Shown in pieces: positions 46,193-59,900 of a stretch of DNA of 64,000 nucleotides. The notes beneath the pieces were generated by a model. The model was not told the DNA's origin and searched no databases. It saw nothing but the letters and a program-made list of their open reading frames with translations. The DNA is taken from positions 45,481,131-45,545,130 of the forward strand of contig OX359247.1 in the NCBI GenBank assembly GCA_947179485.1. Reading direction: 5' to 3'. The stretch is from Allacma fusca. Lineage: Eukaryota > Arthropoda > Collembola > Symphypleona > Sminthuridae. Position 1 is the stretch's first letter. Each line of letters begins with the position of its first letter. Position numbers and translations under genes: made by a program.

Positions 46193-46914
46193 GTTGACAC
46201 GACGATTTCGGCACGACTATACAATTCCGTCAATATATGTAAATGTATCCAATAATTCCACCAGACCTGAAACCTACTTAAATTGTAAAATTGTATATAC
46301 AATTATTAATTAAGCTCAACATTAACGTTTTTGATGTCAATAGATAATTACAATAATAAACATTTAGAACTGAAAGAATTTTACCACTCTCTAGTAACGT
46401 CGGATTACGTTCTTCAGTTCTTCTAATACTTCCAAACAATAATAAGAGTTAAGTTTCTCGTCAAAATGTCCACAATGCAAAAATAAAAATTGATTCTCTA
46501 TAAACCTATCCTACCAAGTCTGATACAAATTTCAGCGCTCGATCAAACTAACCGAATCTTACAAAGTTGTCCACTTGCTCTGACCTACCCTGCCACTATT
46601 TGATTTAAGATTAATCATGGTTTAATATTACTAGGAACTTGAATTTAACTTTTAACTTACTAGGGGTTTCCTTCTAGTAATTGCTACACTAAATCTTAAC
46701 CACATATCATTTTGTGACAATTTAATTATATTTTTATTTCATAGTTTGCTCCATTGCTCAAAGTAAACACACTTGCTTTAATTTCTGCCACAATCATGTA
46801 TCTTCCACCTACGCATGATTTACACTCCCCATCCCATTACTTAACTTTTGGTATTATTAACCATAGTTTAATAATCCTAAAGATCTACAATATTTACAGC
46901 TACATTAAATCGGC
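46193..46914. other. Upstream spacer of the selenoprotein F homologue
   Basis: AT-rich sequence that presumably holds the promoter. No exon or defined repeat was recognised. Confidence 0.45.
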
Positions 46915-46918
46915 TAAT

Positions 46919-48703
46919 GGGTTTGTTTTTTTCAAAGCGGACAGCGACGAAAGTCACTTTTTTAAAAAACATTTTCATATAAGTACTTAAATGCAGAGTG
47001 ATTTGAAAAAAATTGTCCACCAATTTTTTTTCGTAAAAACAATTTTGAAAGTCAAAAAACCGAAAAAACCCGAAAACTAAAATATTTTTTTACAGCCATA
47101 ATTTAATATTACAAGACAAACTGCCTATCCTATATTTTTTGTCGTAAAGGAATGTCACCTCATAAATTGTTTCCCGATCAAGGCATTAATATTTCGGTTT
47201 TTTTAACAAAATTGCAATGTAAATTTGTCTATATTCAAGATTTTTTTTCACTATCTAATGTGATCATTTTTAGAAGCTTAAGCGACAAGACTGCATTGGT
47301 ACCACAATTTAAATTTAAAAAATGTGTCACATTACAGTGGGCCCGTCTTCAAAATTGAGAAAAACCGAAACGGGTAATTCATATACATAAGGGGCCATGC
47401 ACTTGTATTTACACGTACACACGCAGGATTGTCTTGTGGAGGTGAGAGGCGCGCTGTCATGCAGCGTAACGAGTATGCAGCCCTTACATGTACACAAACA
47501 ACCGCATGACGCAGCTCCGCGTTCGTTCTTCCGTCACACAAAATAGTCCCACTTATTTCTTGTAATATTTTTTATATGATTGGTCCTACACCAATCAAAA
47601 TTGGTGTGAGGGTTGACCACGATATTCGAAATATATGTATGTACATTACATGTACTTTATAGGGCTCCTCACAACTCAAGTTATCACGTTATTTGAACTT
47701 GAAGTTGTACTTGAAATTGATTTTTCAACTCAATTTAGTCCTCTTAGTTGTATTTGACCAATTGCAAATCAATTTTTTAATTGACAGTCAATTACCGGAA
47801 ACCAACTTACAGCTTCATTATTTGAAGTTGGCAATTTCAAGTTGTAATATTTGTACAAATTGAAGTTGAATTGAAATTGACTTGAAGTTGACTTAAATTG
47901 AGTTGGGCAATTTAATGTACCAATAAATATATCTACTTAATATCAAAATAAAAAAGTATAATGGGTAAAACTAAGTTTTCCCGAGACGAGTTTTAGACAG
48001 CACATGATTTTTGCTTCAAAAACCCACAAAAATTGTTTTCAAATATCAGCCGAAAATAAATACCGTAAATAACAAATATACTCCGTCGACGAATACATGC
48101 TCGTTTGTCAGAGGATTTCTTATTTTGCTTTTAGGTGACTGCTTGAACTATCTTCTGAGTCTCCACTAATAACTAATTCAACGTTTTTCTCCCTTTCCAC
48201 ACTCATAACGAATTACGTTGATTAAACTTACTATTATTTTAACATTATATAGGTTGTGTATGAACTATAGATTTCAGATTTAGGTTGCCAGCAGCATTGC
48301 GCAGTAGGTTTTGTTCATTAAAACTACCAGTGGATTCCCGCAATTTACTACAAGGCTTTTCTAAAAGCGTATGCTTAATTCGTTCAAAAATTGTCAACTG
48401 ATCAACTTCAACTGTCAATTATTTGTACTTCAGCAACTTGAAGTTGAATTGACTAAACTTTTCAAATGAAAAGCTTTATTTGTTAGTTGAATTGAAGTTG
48501 AACTTGAATGTTCAACTAGTATTTTGTTTCAAATTGAAGTTGACTTCAATTTACAATTTAATTTTTGTAATAAATTGAAGTTGACTTGAAGTTGTAATTG
48601 AAATTGTAAGTTGCAACTACTACTTGAAGTTGTGAGGAGCCCTAGTACTTTATATTAAAAAAATATTCAACCTTGCACTGTCCGCTTTGAAAAAAACAAA
48701 CCC
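46919..48703. mobile_element. DNA transposon remnant with perfect 26-bp inverted ends, split by a hAT MITE
   Basis: The left end at 46919-46944 starts GGGTTTGTTTTTTTC and runs through AAAGCGGACAG. Its exact inverted copy is at 48678-48703. TAAT occurs directly outside both ends (46915-46918 and 48704-48707), consistent with a 4-bp duplication. Removing the nested hAT element leaves about 790 bases, with no transposase frame. The superfamily is not clear from ends and target length alone. Confidence 0.75.
47660..48644. mobile_element. Non-autonomous hAT element nested in the 46919-48703 element
   Basis: The 985-base element has ends TAGGGCTCCTCACAACT on both sides (inverted) and the exact 8-bp duplication GTACTTTA at 47652-47659 and 48645-48652. 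Both subterminal regions, several hundred bases each, are made of CAACTTGAAGTTGA-type words in alternating orientation. No coding capacity was seen. Confidence 0.9.
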
Positions 48704-49236
48704 TAATACATAACAAGTTGAAGAACATTTATAAGATCTCTGCACTAATTTCTTTATGGCGTTCCTGAAAAATTGTACTCTGTTAACTGAATTGTTTAGA
48801 TTGAATAACAATAATAAATTATTGTTTTTATTTATTATTTTTTTCAGCGAAGACATTGCAGTGTTATTGACCCAAATAACCAAGTTAGGTAGATGCACAT
48901 GTTTGGATTTTCAAGAATCTCAAATACACGTGTTCAAGTTCAAGTGCCGTGAAAAAAATATAGCAAAATCACGTCTTTGGCGTACTATTAATAATAGAGG
49001 TAGGACATGGGGTTTACATATGTACTTAAATAAGAATACAAACTATTGCATATGGAATGAAAGTTATTCTACTTATACTGTATCTATACAATAAAATTAC
49101 GTTTAACTCACTCTAATAATTGTAAGATTCCGCAGCTGTTTGATTTTCAGTTGTTGGATCCAGTTTAAAATAAAAAGGGAATCTAGTTACTAAAGGGTTA
49201 CGGTGTTGCTAGGAAATATTTTAGTAAAATCGAAAA
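48704..49236. other. Spacer and promoter side of the cyclotransferase gene
   Basis: AT-rich. A plus-strand frame at 48756-49094 reads through an AAT-rich stretch and has no family signature. No other feature was recognised. Confidence 0.45.
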
Positions 49237-49810
49237 ATGTACGTGTTCGTGTATGGAACTCTGAAACATGACGAGCCAAATCACCATTGGCTAACGAACG
49301 AAGAGAATGGGAAGGCTACATTTGTTACCAAAGGAAAAACTCAAACACCGTATCCACTTATAATAGCCTCTCGGTATAACATCCCATTCCTATTGGACAA
49401 GCCCGGGACGGGTAAGGTAGGGGTTCCAGTTTGACTTCTAATATGTCAAATAAGGTTAAAATTTTGAGGGTCGAAAAAAAATTATTAAAATCTACATTTA
49501 TGTATTTCAGAACATTGAAGGGGAAGTTTATGAGATCGACGAAAAAATGTTATCCAAGTTGGACATTCTGGAGGAATACCCAAAGCTGTACGTGCGACGG
49601 GAAGAAGTTATTTTAGTTCCTCCGGAAGTGAAGTCAGAGGGCGTTTTGAACGCTACCATTTATTTCTTACCATCATTCCAGCCGGACCTATTGACCAAGC
49701 CCTTCTTGGAGTCATACTCTTCCAATGGGCCACACAATCTTCGTTACGTGGCAAGGTACACTCGCGATCAAGCTGTCGATCATAGGCCGGAAGTCAAAAT
49801 CATGTCATGA
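49237..49810 (+). CDS. GGACT: Gamma-glutamylaminecyclotransferase (GGACT/AIG2-like)
   Basis: This cytosolic enzyme of the gamma-glutamyl cyclotransferase fold releases 5-oxoproline and free amine from gamma-glutamylamines produced when transglutaminase cross-links are degraded. Exon 1 is 49237-49416 and exon 2 is 49511-49810, joined in phase 0, giving 159 aa. The substrate-binding loop motif VYGTLK is at residues 5-10. PGTGKNIEGEVYEID spans the exon junction. The catalytic Glu lies in LDILEEYPKLY (Glu81 or Glu82). A cis-Pro-type YPLIIAS segment is also typical. Length matches the family. Donor choice AAG|GTAGGG rather than the GTAAGG seven bases upstream keeps the frame and restores the conserved GTGK. 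Confidence 0.9.
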
Positions 49811-51769
49811 AATTACTTCCTTGGAAATACAGATAAATAACTATATACCTAGTCAAATTTCTGGAAACTAAAACTCAAAAATCTTGTCTTATGCAGTGAA
49901 GATGACCTAAGTGATGCGAAGGATATCTGAAGAAGCAGCAATAGATTTGCATAAATTCCGTGCCCTATATTTATATTGTTGTAACAGCAATGGATTATTA
50001 TTGTTAATTCGACTGAACGCAATGTAGGGAATTTTTATAATATTAATTATTCTATTTTGGCGTATATGTACATAAAAATGTCTAAAGGAAACGTGAACAA
50101 TGAGCACAATATATTTAGCCTCCCAGGATAGGTTCCATCTTTAATAAAACGAATTAATAGATGGCTCAAATTGTAGCTATATATAGAAAGAGCTTATATA
50201 GAAAGAGCTTATCAGGGGAAGGTAAATAAATATATTTTTATCATTACATATGTTAAAATTCAACATTCAAACTATCAGTAAAATTATGTCAACTATGTCC
50301 CAGCAAATAAGAAAATTTGTTTTGCAAGTTGAGAGTTGAGATGCATTTTTCTTGGTCATAATTTAAAAACTTTTATTTTAATCTAAAGTACTGTTAAAAA
50401 CGCATGTACAAATCCTTAAAATGGAATGGGCAAGCAGGCCTGCACAAGTCTTTTGCCCAAAGATAACCTTGCTTGCACATGTCACTTTTGAATATAAAAA
50501 CGTAACTTATTGTTAATAGTTATGAAAAACGATACCTTGACGTTCTGTTATGGACAGTGAGGACTATTCCTCACATTAAATTGGGGGAACTTCTTACAAT
50601 ATGTCACACAGGAATCGGATTTAATTGAGAGTGTCACTCGTTCTTACTAATATTTCTACGGACCATACAAAAGTAGACAAAATCTACCGTTGACGAGCTA
50701 CAAGAACAAATTAAATAGAATTCTAACCGGCAAAAAATTACTATTTGACATTGAAGGCCAATCCTATGTTACTGTGACGATTTAATGTATTTACAGTAAA
50801 ATAGCATTAAGGCTAATGTAATTATTCCATGATGGTTTCATAGCGTTTGTTCCTCATGACTGTAGTTTTTGTACGGTGGGAAAGCTATGATGAGCTATGA
50901 TGAATCTTGAGGAGGGTCGGAAGGAATCAAGGAATGTGACCAACTTGAATACACACTGGAAGCGAGGAGGGAGTATTAGTTGTGTTTACAAATCGAACAC
51001 TACGCAATACTGTGTGGTATTTCTGTGGGCTTATAATACTTTAAATTAGTTTTAGTCGTGAAATTACTCCTTCGGGGGCATTCCTGCTCATTCCTGTTCG
51101 ATTGGAAGTTACTGCAGTAAGACATGCTGTGTACTACAAAATTGCAATTAATTACACCGTGGACATAACTAAGTAAGTATTATATGTCAAAATAGACTAG
51201 AATCGTAGCTTGAACGTTTTAGTGTGATCTGTAAAAAGTTGCAGAAAGTTGTACGTAAGTTTTTTAAGCGGTAGCGTTTCCTTTGGTGTTAATTATTATT
51301 GCTCGTCAGTTCATCGTCAGTGTCAGTGGAGGTTTGGATGTCTCTACGAAATCAATGAAAAAGTTCTTGCTGTCTGAATCAATTTGAACTTTTATTGATT
51401 TATTTAATTAGGGGGTAATTATTAAACTGCATACCAGACATTAAGATATAATAACTCGGTGTAATATAGTTTTTCAGATATTAGTAACTACTGATTGTGA
51501 GAAATTCAAATTGTAAATTGTCAAGGCTGACAATAGTCAAAGATCAAAGTTGACAGCGATTCCAGTGGTTGAGGGTAACAGGTGTGACTTCTTAACAGGG
51601 CTTGATTCTTAACTTTTTTGCATTTAATTTTAGCCGGCATGCTTTTGATAATAATTACCAAAATTAAGAGTGGGTTTGAGCTAATTGAGTATTGTTTGGG
51701 TGTAGGAGTACTGTATACAGACGTTGGAGGGCAAACGGTTTGAAGCCCGTAAATTAAATCCAAAGGAAA
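49811..51769. other. Intergenic region between the cyclotransferase and Ku70
   Basis: No coding exon was recognised. A short tandem duplication of ATATAGAAAGAGCTT lies at about 50180-50209. The last few hundred bases are the presumed Ku70 promoter and 5' UTR. Confidence 0.45.
50180..50209 (+). repeat. 15-bp tandem duplication
   Basis: Two adjacent copies of ATATAGAAAGAGCTT. Confidence 0.75.
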
Positions 51770-54725
51770 ATGACACGGTTTGGAGATGATGTCCCGTGGG
51801 ACTTTAATTCCGATGACGAGGGAGACGATGCAGTGGACACCTGGGCACACCGAACTGCGTTAATATTTATCATTAGTGCCTCACCGGAAATGTTCCGTCC
51901 ATGGGGTCGTAATGATGACAAGCCCATTGTAGCCGCTTTGAAGGTGGGGAAAATAAATGAAGATTGAGCACTCTAAAATTGTTAGAATTATTTCAAGTTT
52001 TGAAAGATTGTCATGCATTTTATGGTTTTATGTGATTTTCAGGTCTGTGAAGCTATTTGCCGCTCGAAAATAATATCATCGCCGAAAGATAAAATTGGGA
52101 TTTTGTTTTCTCACACTGAGTTCTCTAGCAATGCTTTGAACTTTGATAATCTGTATGTTCTACAACCTCTGACGGAAGTTACTACGGATTTGGTTGCGAG
52201 TTTACGGAAGAAATTTACTGAGGCAGATTTGGATGGATTTGAGGATAAAATCGGTTCGTCTACAAACTGTAATATGACTGATGTGTTCTGGTTGGCTAAC
52301 ATGATGTTCGATGATGGGTAAGGTTTATAATTGCATTTGAATTTTTATGCTGCTTCAACACTACGTCTACTTTTAATGTGTAGGGACGAAGTCTTGCTTG
52401 TAATAATTAATAATAATAATAAGTTCATTCATGGTTGTTATATGGTCTCAACCCCAACAACCCAGTGATACACATTTATATTTGCAGTCATGTGAGTGTA
52501 ATAATTATTAATACTTCTGGTTATCTGATTGTAGAGAGGCAAAAGATATGTCCAAGAAGATCATGTTTTTTACAAGTGATGATGATCCTCACACCGGTGA
52601 TCCAAATTTGAAGCAAAGTGCTGTGAAGAAATTCAGGGATATTGGCAAAGTGGATTTCAGTATTATTACCTTCCAGGATAATTTTGATCCCAGGAAATTC
52701 TACGGAGTGAGAATTTGTATTTAAGACTAATGGAATGAATTATGCTCGAATAATTGTAATAATTTTGTAGGAAACATTAACAGTTAGTGAAAATAATTTT
52801 ATTGTTGTTTTTCGTTTCTAGGAAATCTTAGATGATGATTCAGCTATTGTGCAAGCAAATAATTCTGAAAATTTGCTTAAAGTAGTTCGTATGAAGCAGC
52901 GAGTTAAGAGACCGACAACACGCTCTACTCTGGAACTTGCTCCGGGAATAAAACTAGGAGTTGGAATGTACACACTAGTTCGGTTAGTCCCTTGAAGTAT
53001 TGATTTATTAAAATATTTATGTTATAATTTCTTTTTGCCTGCTTACACTGGTTGTTTCATTCATTCAGAAAAGCTTTGAAACCTAAGACAGTCCCTGTCA
53101 ATATCCGAACAAATGAAGCAGTAACTGTGAATAGGACTACAGTCAATCAAGTGTGTTCTCATTCTGTTTATAAGCAAAATCTAGACTGCTCTTTGGGCTT
53201 TTTAAGTAGTGGGATTTTTATGCAAACAGTCAACAGGACTACCCGTACTGAAAGCTGAAGTAAAGAAATATATCGAAGTAGCTGGAGAAGAAGCGGAATT
53301 TACATCCTTAGAGGTGAAAGACTGGAAATACAATTTTGAATCTGGAATTTTTCTTGTTGGATTTTTGGACGAGGCTCAGTTGGACCCTTTTGGATGGTTT
53401 CGTTCTGGAGGATACTTTCTTTACCCTGATGAGGATAGAATTACTGGCAGCACTGACTTATTTACATCTCTTTTACGTCGATGCGACGAACTGAAGGTTT
53501 ATGCAAAAATGTTTCGCATTTTGTTACTGGTGTAATGTGAGACCCAAAGCGCATCTAGTAATTTACATGTACTTATACGTATTTCAGAAAGTGGTACTGG
53601 TTCGATTCGTGAAAAATCGTGGTCAAGATCCTAAACTTGGATGCTTAATTCCTTCAGTTCAGGGAAACCTGAAGTTTGGGCCTACTTTCCCCCAAGGGTT
53701 TCATCTAATTGTGTTGCCTTTTGCTGGTTTGTCGGCTTATTTTGTTTCCGAGGCACTTTTAAATTCATAGTGTAGTATGTATTACTATTTAAATTATGGT
53801 AAATGGTACCCGACTGTTATTATCATTTAGCGATATGTCAATTCGTGTGATTTACAGATGAAATACGACACCATAATGTCGAAGAACGCCCTGAAGCATC
53901 ACCGGACATGGTGGAGTTGATGGAAGTAGTTGTGAAAAAACTTACCCAGAAAAACTTTAATGTGATGGACGTTCCAAATCCTGAATTATACTATAAATGG
54001 AAAGATATAGAAAGCAGTGCATTGAATCTTCCGAGTGATAATGAAGAATTTGTCGATTTTACAAGTACGAAATAGTTCAATTTGTACTTTATAATTTGTA
54101 ATATATTGTGATTGGCAGCCGCCTTAATAACTGTTTAATTATTACATTGCATGATTATTTATCTATCCCAGATACTTACATTTAATTATATTGTAACGAT
54201 GTTATCAGGGGGTCATGGGTGAAAACCTGTAGGACCTTAATACAACCAATATCAACCCCGTTGTTAATTATTTAAATTACAGAACCGAATGTTCTCGAAA
54301 TGCGAAAACGAGCTGGAGATTTTTCACAATCTTTCAATGATGAAATTTTGAAGGCAGCTGGTGGTTTCAGACTTGCCATTACCAATTCCAAAAGCAAGAC
54401 AAGTGGACGTGCAGCCAAACTTCCTAAGTTGGACAAGAGATCAGCGTTAAACTTTGATATGAGAATCGAATGGTCAAGCAAACGGGTAAGCTTATTAGTC
54501 ATTTTAACTTTTACTATATTTTATTATTTTTATACTGCAAAGGTTGTATGTTCTGATTCTGTTTAATTACAGCTTGAGAAGTTAACAGTCGAAACTTTGA
54601 AAGCATTTACAAATGAGAGAAATATTAAAGTTACGAGCAGTTACACCAATTCGCGATCTACTTGGTTTAAAAAAAGCGATTACATTGCAGCTATAGACAA
54701 GTACTTCGGCAGTATGCCAAAGTAA
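51770..54725 (+). CDS. XRCC6: Ku70 (XRCC6), DNA double-strand-break end-binding subunit
   Basis: Ku70 pairs with Ku80 to ring broken DNA ends and start non-homologous end joining. Ten exons: 51770-51943, 52043-52317, 52535-52706, 52822-52982, 53069-53150, 53230-53496, 53588-53726, 53858-54064, 54283-54485, 54573-54725. All phases match, giving 610 aa; the human protein has 609. The N-terminal vWA-like domain includes AHRTALIFIISASPEMF and IGILFSHTEFSSN. The DNA-encircling core includes APGIKLGVGMYTLVR, GFHLIVLPFADEIR and SPDMVELMEVVVKKL. The C terminus (LEKLTVETLKAF...KKSDYIAAIDKYF) is the SAP DNA-binding domain. An acidic N-terminal tail (DFNSDDEGDD) precedes the vWA domain, as usual. Exon 5 is linked to exon 6 by CAA|GTGTGT, the least certain donor. 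Confidence 0.95.
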
Positions 54726-56923
54726 CATGTCCACGGCCGTACTAATTATTGAATGTTCCATATTCTCACAGTATTTACTATTATATTGCTTTACAGTAGA
54801 AGTATTGTGACCTTGTAAGCATTTCCTTGTTCTTTTCAAGTTGTCGTTTAGTTCAAAAATAATTTTGTAAGTTCCTCCAAATTGTAATATTTGTTTCTAT
54901 TGTAAAAGCATTATATTTTAGTATAGTTAACTTTTAGTAAATTAATCACGTACGTGTAATTTGCTACCAAAATAAAATGAGCACAACTTATTCTGCCATT
55001 CATTCGCCAAGTGAAAACATGAAAAGTATTGTTAATTATATCCCGCTCCATCCGTAATATTTATCTAATCAATATTGCACAACTCTTTTTAACCAAAGTC
55101 CTATGTTTCTGCAAAATCAGCTGCTAGTACAACTTAACAAATACTTGTAATCTCTCATCGTGCAAAAATCTCGTGGCTCTTCAAGTAATGAGACCAAGCA
55201 AAGCAACAATCAACTCAAGTCAATAAAATCAAACATCCTTTCTACAGATAAGCACTCTGTTTCCTATAAAAGTAGAAAGAACCTAATCCTGTGGGAAGAA
55301 AACTGTTTGCAAGTTGTCATTTTTGGCAAGTGCCCACACACAATACTCCAATATGCTTCACTATCTTCGTTTCGCACAAGTGCAAAACAAGACTGCGAGC
55401 ATGTTTTGTGTTGACTTGGCGAGAAACATAACCTCACACTACATTTGTATTACTTAAGGACAGTGCATTACAAAGCTAGATTTAGTCAAGGAAGCACAAA
55501 GCACAGCGAGCATTCATTCTCTGTTCGAACTTCTTATCCCAACCACGGTTTGGGTCCAACGTCCAAATCTTCACCCAGTATCTGTATTTGAAGCAAACAC
55601 AAATAAGCGTAATAAACAACAAGACACGCTCGAAAGCAGTGAAGTCCAAAATACAAAAGGTTTTGTTCCTTTATAAATCCTGGCTTAAGCCACTCTCATT
55701 ATGCCATCATGGAATCATTAGATTTAAATGTATTCTCTCGTGAGCATTGCTGTCTCAAGTAGTGAAACGTACTGTAATTAAATAATCTCAAAGTAATATC
55801 TGAACAATAATGGTCAGAAGCTCTTTGCTGGAATATTAGCTGGAGATAAAAACCAGGAAGTGACTTGACTTGATGTATCATCATACTATCTAATACAATC
55901 AGTAACGTGAAGTTGTTCAACTGTAAAAACACCACAGTCGTAAGTATTGTAAGAGCAAGTTTGGCAATACAAAAGTTCAAATTAAAAATACATATGCACA
56001 CTGGGGCACTGTCCGACTGAAATAGTTTGTAACTGTAGTAAGCCATTTGCCTGGCACGTGTAAATCGAGGTTTCCTGTGGTGCAAACATCTCGAAAAAAA
56101 CATTATAGGTCTCATTTAAAACAAGTCTCATTTTGCCTCTACACTGGTTCTGTTTAGCATCTCTCCTCACTATGAAACCATTCAACAACATGCGTTCTGC
56201 TGATTGTGAGTCAAGTACTTACGTAAATAGTATCACTAAAAAAACAGAGTCAGGATACAAAACCGAGTGAAACAAGCCTTGCTAAGTCTTCAATAACAAG
56301 TTTAAAATTATATTTTTTTTACAATATAATGACTATAGAGTAATTTTGAGAAGACAGTTTAAAAAAATTATGTGACATATAATTATTACAGTAATTGGTT
56401 ATAATATCTGTACCTTGCATGTATGTATGCCGAAAAATTTCGGCATGGGTGGTAAATTTTTCATTAGAAAAAACATCAAGTACAGAGCTCATAATTATTA
56501 TCATTGATTACATCAAGTGTACTGAAATCATCTGATTTATGGTTATTTGGTCCCCGACAACATAGCTTTCAACTGTGAGAAGATTTTTAACAGCTGAAAG
56601 TGACGCGTTTTTTAACGCATAATTGTTATCGGTTATCATTGGAGTAGGCTTGATATCCGCGGTATCCCTATCTTCTACTATGTGAAGTATGTATAGACTG
56701 CATGTACCAGACTTTATAGCAAATCATTAGTAGGATGTAGAACTCTGTGACCATAATGACACTTGCATTTTAAAGTACCACAGTGAAATTCGTCATTCAC
56801 CCCTGCACACGTTTAGATATTTATTAAGTTTAAAATATTTTTTACATTTTGTATTTATGCAACTACCGCAGGTGTAAGGACGTCATCATTATTGGGAAGT
56901 AACAAATTACGCTATCCATCATC
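54726..56923. other. Ku70 3' UTR and intergenic region
   Basis: Apart from the AATAAA noted separately, no exon, structured RNA or bounded repeat was recognised on either strand. Confidence 0.45.
54971..54976 (+). terminator. Poly(A) signal of Ku70
   Basis: AATAAA about 245 bases after the Ku70 stop codon, in AT-rich 3' UTR. Confidence 0.55.
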
Positions 56924-59900
56924 ATGAGATTGTCGGAAGGGAACATGGAAAAATCGAGCTTGACTTCAACAACTTCTGAAAACGTGGAATTTGAAACTTG
57001 TAAGAACAGAATTTAATATCCGTTTCGTTCCTTTAGAGAGTGCATGTATAGACTATAGTTCTTGTCGATATGTATTATTGTGTAATAATAGTAAGGATTC
57101 CTAACGTGTGAACTAGATACATACATATAATTACATAATAAGTGAATGAAACATAAAATACAGAGTAGACGTCAAAGAGAAAGGAGAAAGTTCTCAGACA
57201 ACGTGCATTCTATGTACATACGTACTTTTCATTAATATGTAATTGAATTTAATCAGTCGGAAATTTTTTCCAGCGACGATAACTTTTACGCTCGATAAAT
57301 TCAACCGGAAAAGACGTCTCTGTGAAGGTCCTCGTCGGGTGGCTTGTTTTTGTTTTTTGGCCGTCATCACGCCGTCCCTCTTTGTGTCTACAGTTCTACT
57401 CACCCGCTTCGTATTCAATGGGAGTGCAACGTATCATATTAACCCTACGGACATGAGGATACTTGATCATAAAATATCAACAACGTGGTGTCAGGTAACG
57501 TATTTTGTTAAATTAATATTCCAGTTTAGTTAATTTCCGGCTCACTCTGAAATTAAATGGTATTTTCAGTTTTGCTCGGTTTTGTCATAATAATTGCACT
57601 TTAGATGGTACAAACCAGCGTATGAAAATTTGTGAGAAAGTTATTCAAGAACGAAACATTATGAATGTTAGTGAATTTCCCTGCAGTCAAAAATGTCTAG
57701 TTAGAGGATGTATGAAAATGTTAAGCAGAGTTCTGCAAGTTTCTCCAAATGTTTTTGCTATTGAAGCGTCTGTAAATACTTCGGAGTTCATTACATTTGT
57801 GTTGTTGAAGTTTTTGCATAATTGAAATATCCAAAAGGGTAAATTCATCCCGGAACAAATCTGCAATCATGAGCTTTTCTCCTCATGTGTTATTGTCGGC
57901 GCGTGCAAATCCATGTGGCTATAGTTTTGCGTTGAACATACAATATTTGACACGCCCTTTCTAGAGGTCTTAACCATCGGGTCGTATCCATGAATAGCTT
58001 TGTGTGTAATTACTTATTGTAGACATAAATATAAATAGATATCTGCATTCTTTTTCTGCTGTTAAAAAGTAATTTTGATGGATATTTCCTCTAAAAATTC
58101 ATTAAAGGGTTACCATAAGGAAAAGCAAGTTCTTTGTGGATCCCTTGATGACAAAAATATTAATTTTTTGGTCATTATGGTAGGAAAAAGAGCGTATGTT
58201 ACAATGTCATGTTACGCTCTCGAAAGTAAATTTCAGGACATTTGGTAATATTACTGGGAGGGCATTGACAAGGAAAGCGATGAGATTAAAAACGTTCCAA
58301 TTAAAATGCCATTTGGGTGCATCTAGGAGTGAGTAATCGCTTTTGCTCAACTTGAGAGACACATGTAAATATGTTGTACGACGTGCTGCTCCATATACAT
58401 ACTGCATTGTACATAGATGGGAAATAGTATCTGTTGAAAACTTCATTCATGGAGGAATAGGAGGGAAATCCACGGGTAGAGAACCTGACAACGACTTAAA
58501 TAGAAAAGATTGTCAACCTTCGCATCCTTCGTTAGAAAAGGCAGGCAGCAGAGAGCAATTAGGTGAAGAGTTTTATATACTACTGAAATTTTCAGCTACT
58601 CTGTAGCACACTTTATGCTTTTACAGGTTACAGTACTCGAGCTTACACATAAATATAAGATTGCGTGTTTTTACTTATTTAATATCTCGACTCTGCTAGT
58701 GTATGTAAATATCCTGATTGAACTCACTGAAATATGTGTTCGCAGTATTTTTGGCAATGATTCACATCTCACGTATGTATGTATGTTATTCGCTTAAGGA
58801 TTTAGGGTATTCCAATACTAAAATACAAGGAGCTTTTACTTTCTACAAAAAGCGTACACATTACAATAACCTATGTAGATTCTTACAGGACTTTATCCTT
58901 AACATGTAATTATTTGGGCTCACAAATTACTACAGCCCGTTTGAGTGTTCATCCATATAAATGTCCACCCACGGTTTCTCTGAAGTAAACATGTTATTGT
59001 GAATCTATAGCAACTGGGAACGTATGTACGTCTTTAATATTCACTCTTGAATCATCTCCATTGGACGAACAATACCCGGTTGGCTCAGGCGGAAAAATGT
59101 TACCGGGTGTCTGTCCTTGAGACAGAGAGACTCCTGTGAGATGCGAGAATGAGTAGATACGTATGTACTCCAATGTAATCACGTGTAAATACCTACAAAG
59201 ATAAATATGAATGGCACGTGGAGACAACGAGCCACTTGTTGGTTCCTAATGTTTAAAAATACTTTATTGATTTCTGCCATCAAATCAATACTGCAATTAC
59301 TATTGGATTATCGGAATTTATAGGATTTTAACGATTTTAGATATTTGTTTTGTATGTCGAATGGGTGTGAGAGTATGAATTAATTTAGATATTGCACGGT
59401 ACATATTAGGGATGCCAGTTATCGCCAATCATCTCATATCGCAATTATCGTTCTCGGGTAAATCCCATTTTACGATATATCGCCTATCGGCGATATATCG
59501 GACCTTACCTTTGTTAAAACTAGATAAGCTAGGGAAATTTATAACGCATTAATTTAAAAGTGATTCATCTAAATTTATATCAGAACAATACAGTTCGCAA
59601 TAAATTAACGAAAACTGCAGGTTATAAGGAAGCTTTCTGCAAGCTTAGGAAAGGTTGCTTTTATATAAATTAACAAATTAAACATCTGCGTCAAAGAACA
59701 AATCCGAGCAATCCTCCAAGTCAGATTGTGCGGTCACGAAACTAGCGTTGTTTCAGAAACATCTTCTGACACGTATAAATCTTGAACAACCGAATTCGGT
59801 GACTCTTGACCAAGGATGGGAAATCGGAAAAATGTGAATTTAAATTCGAATTAAAATATTCAAGGCGAAGAATTCCGATTTAAAATACCTATAGCAATAC

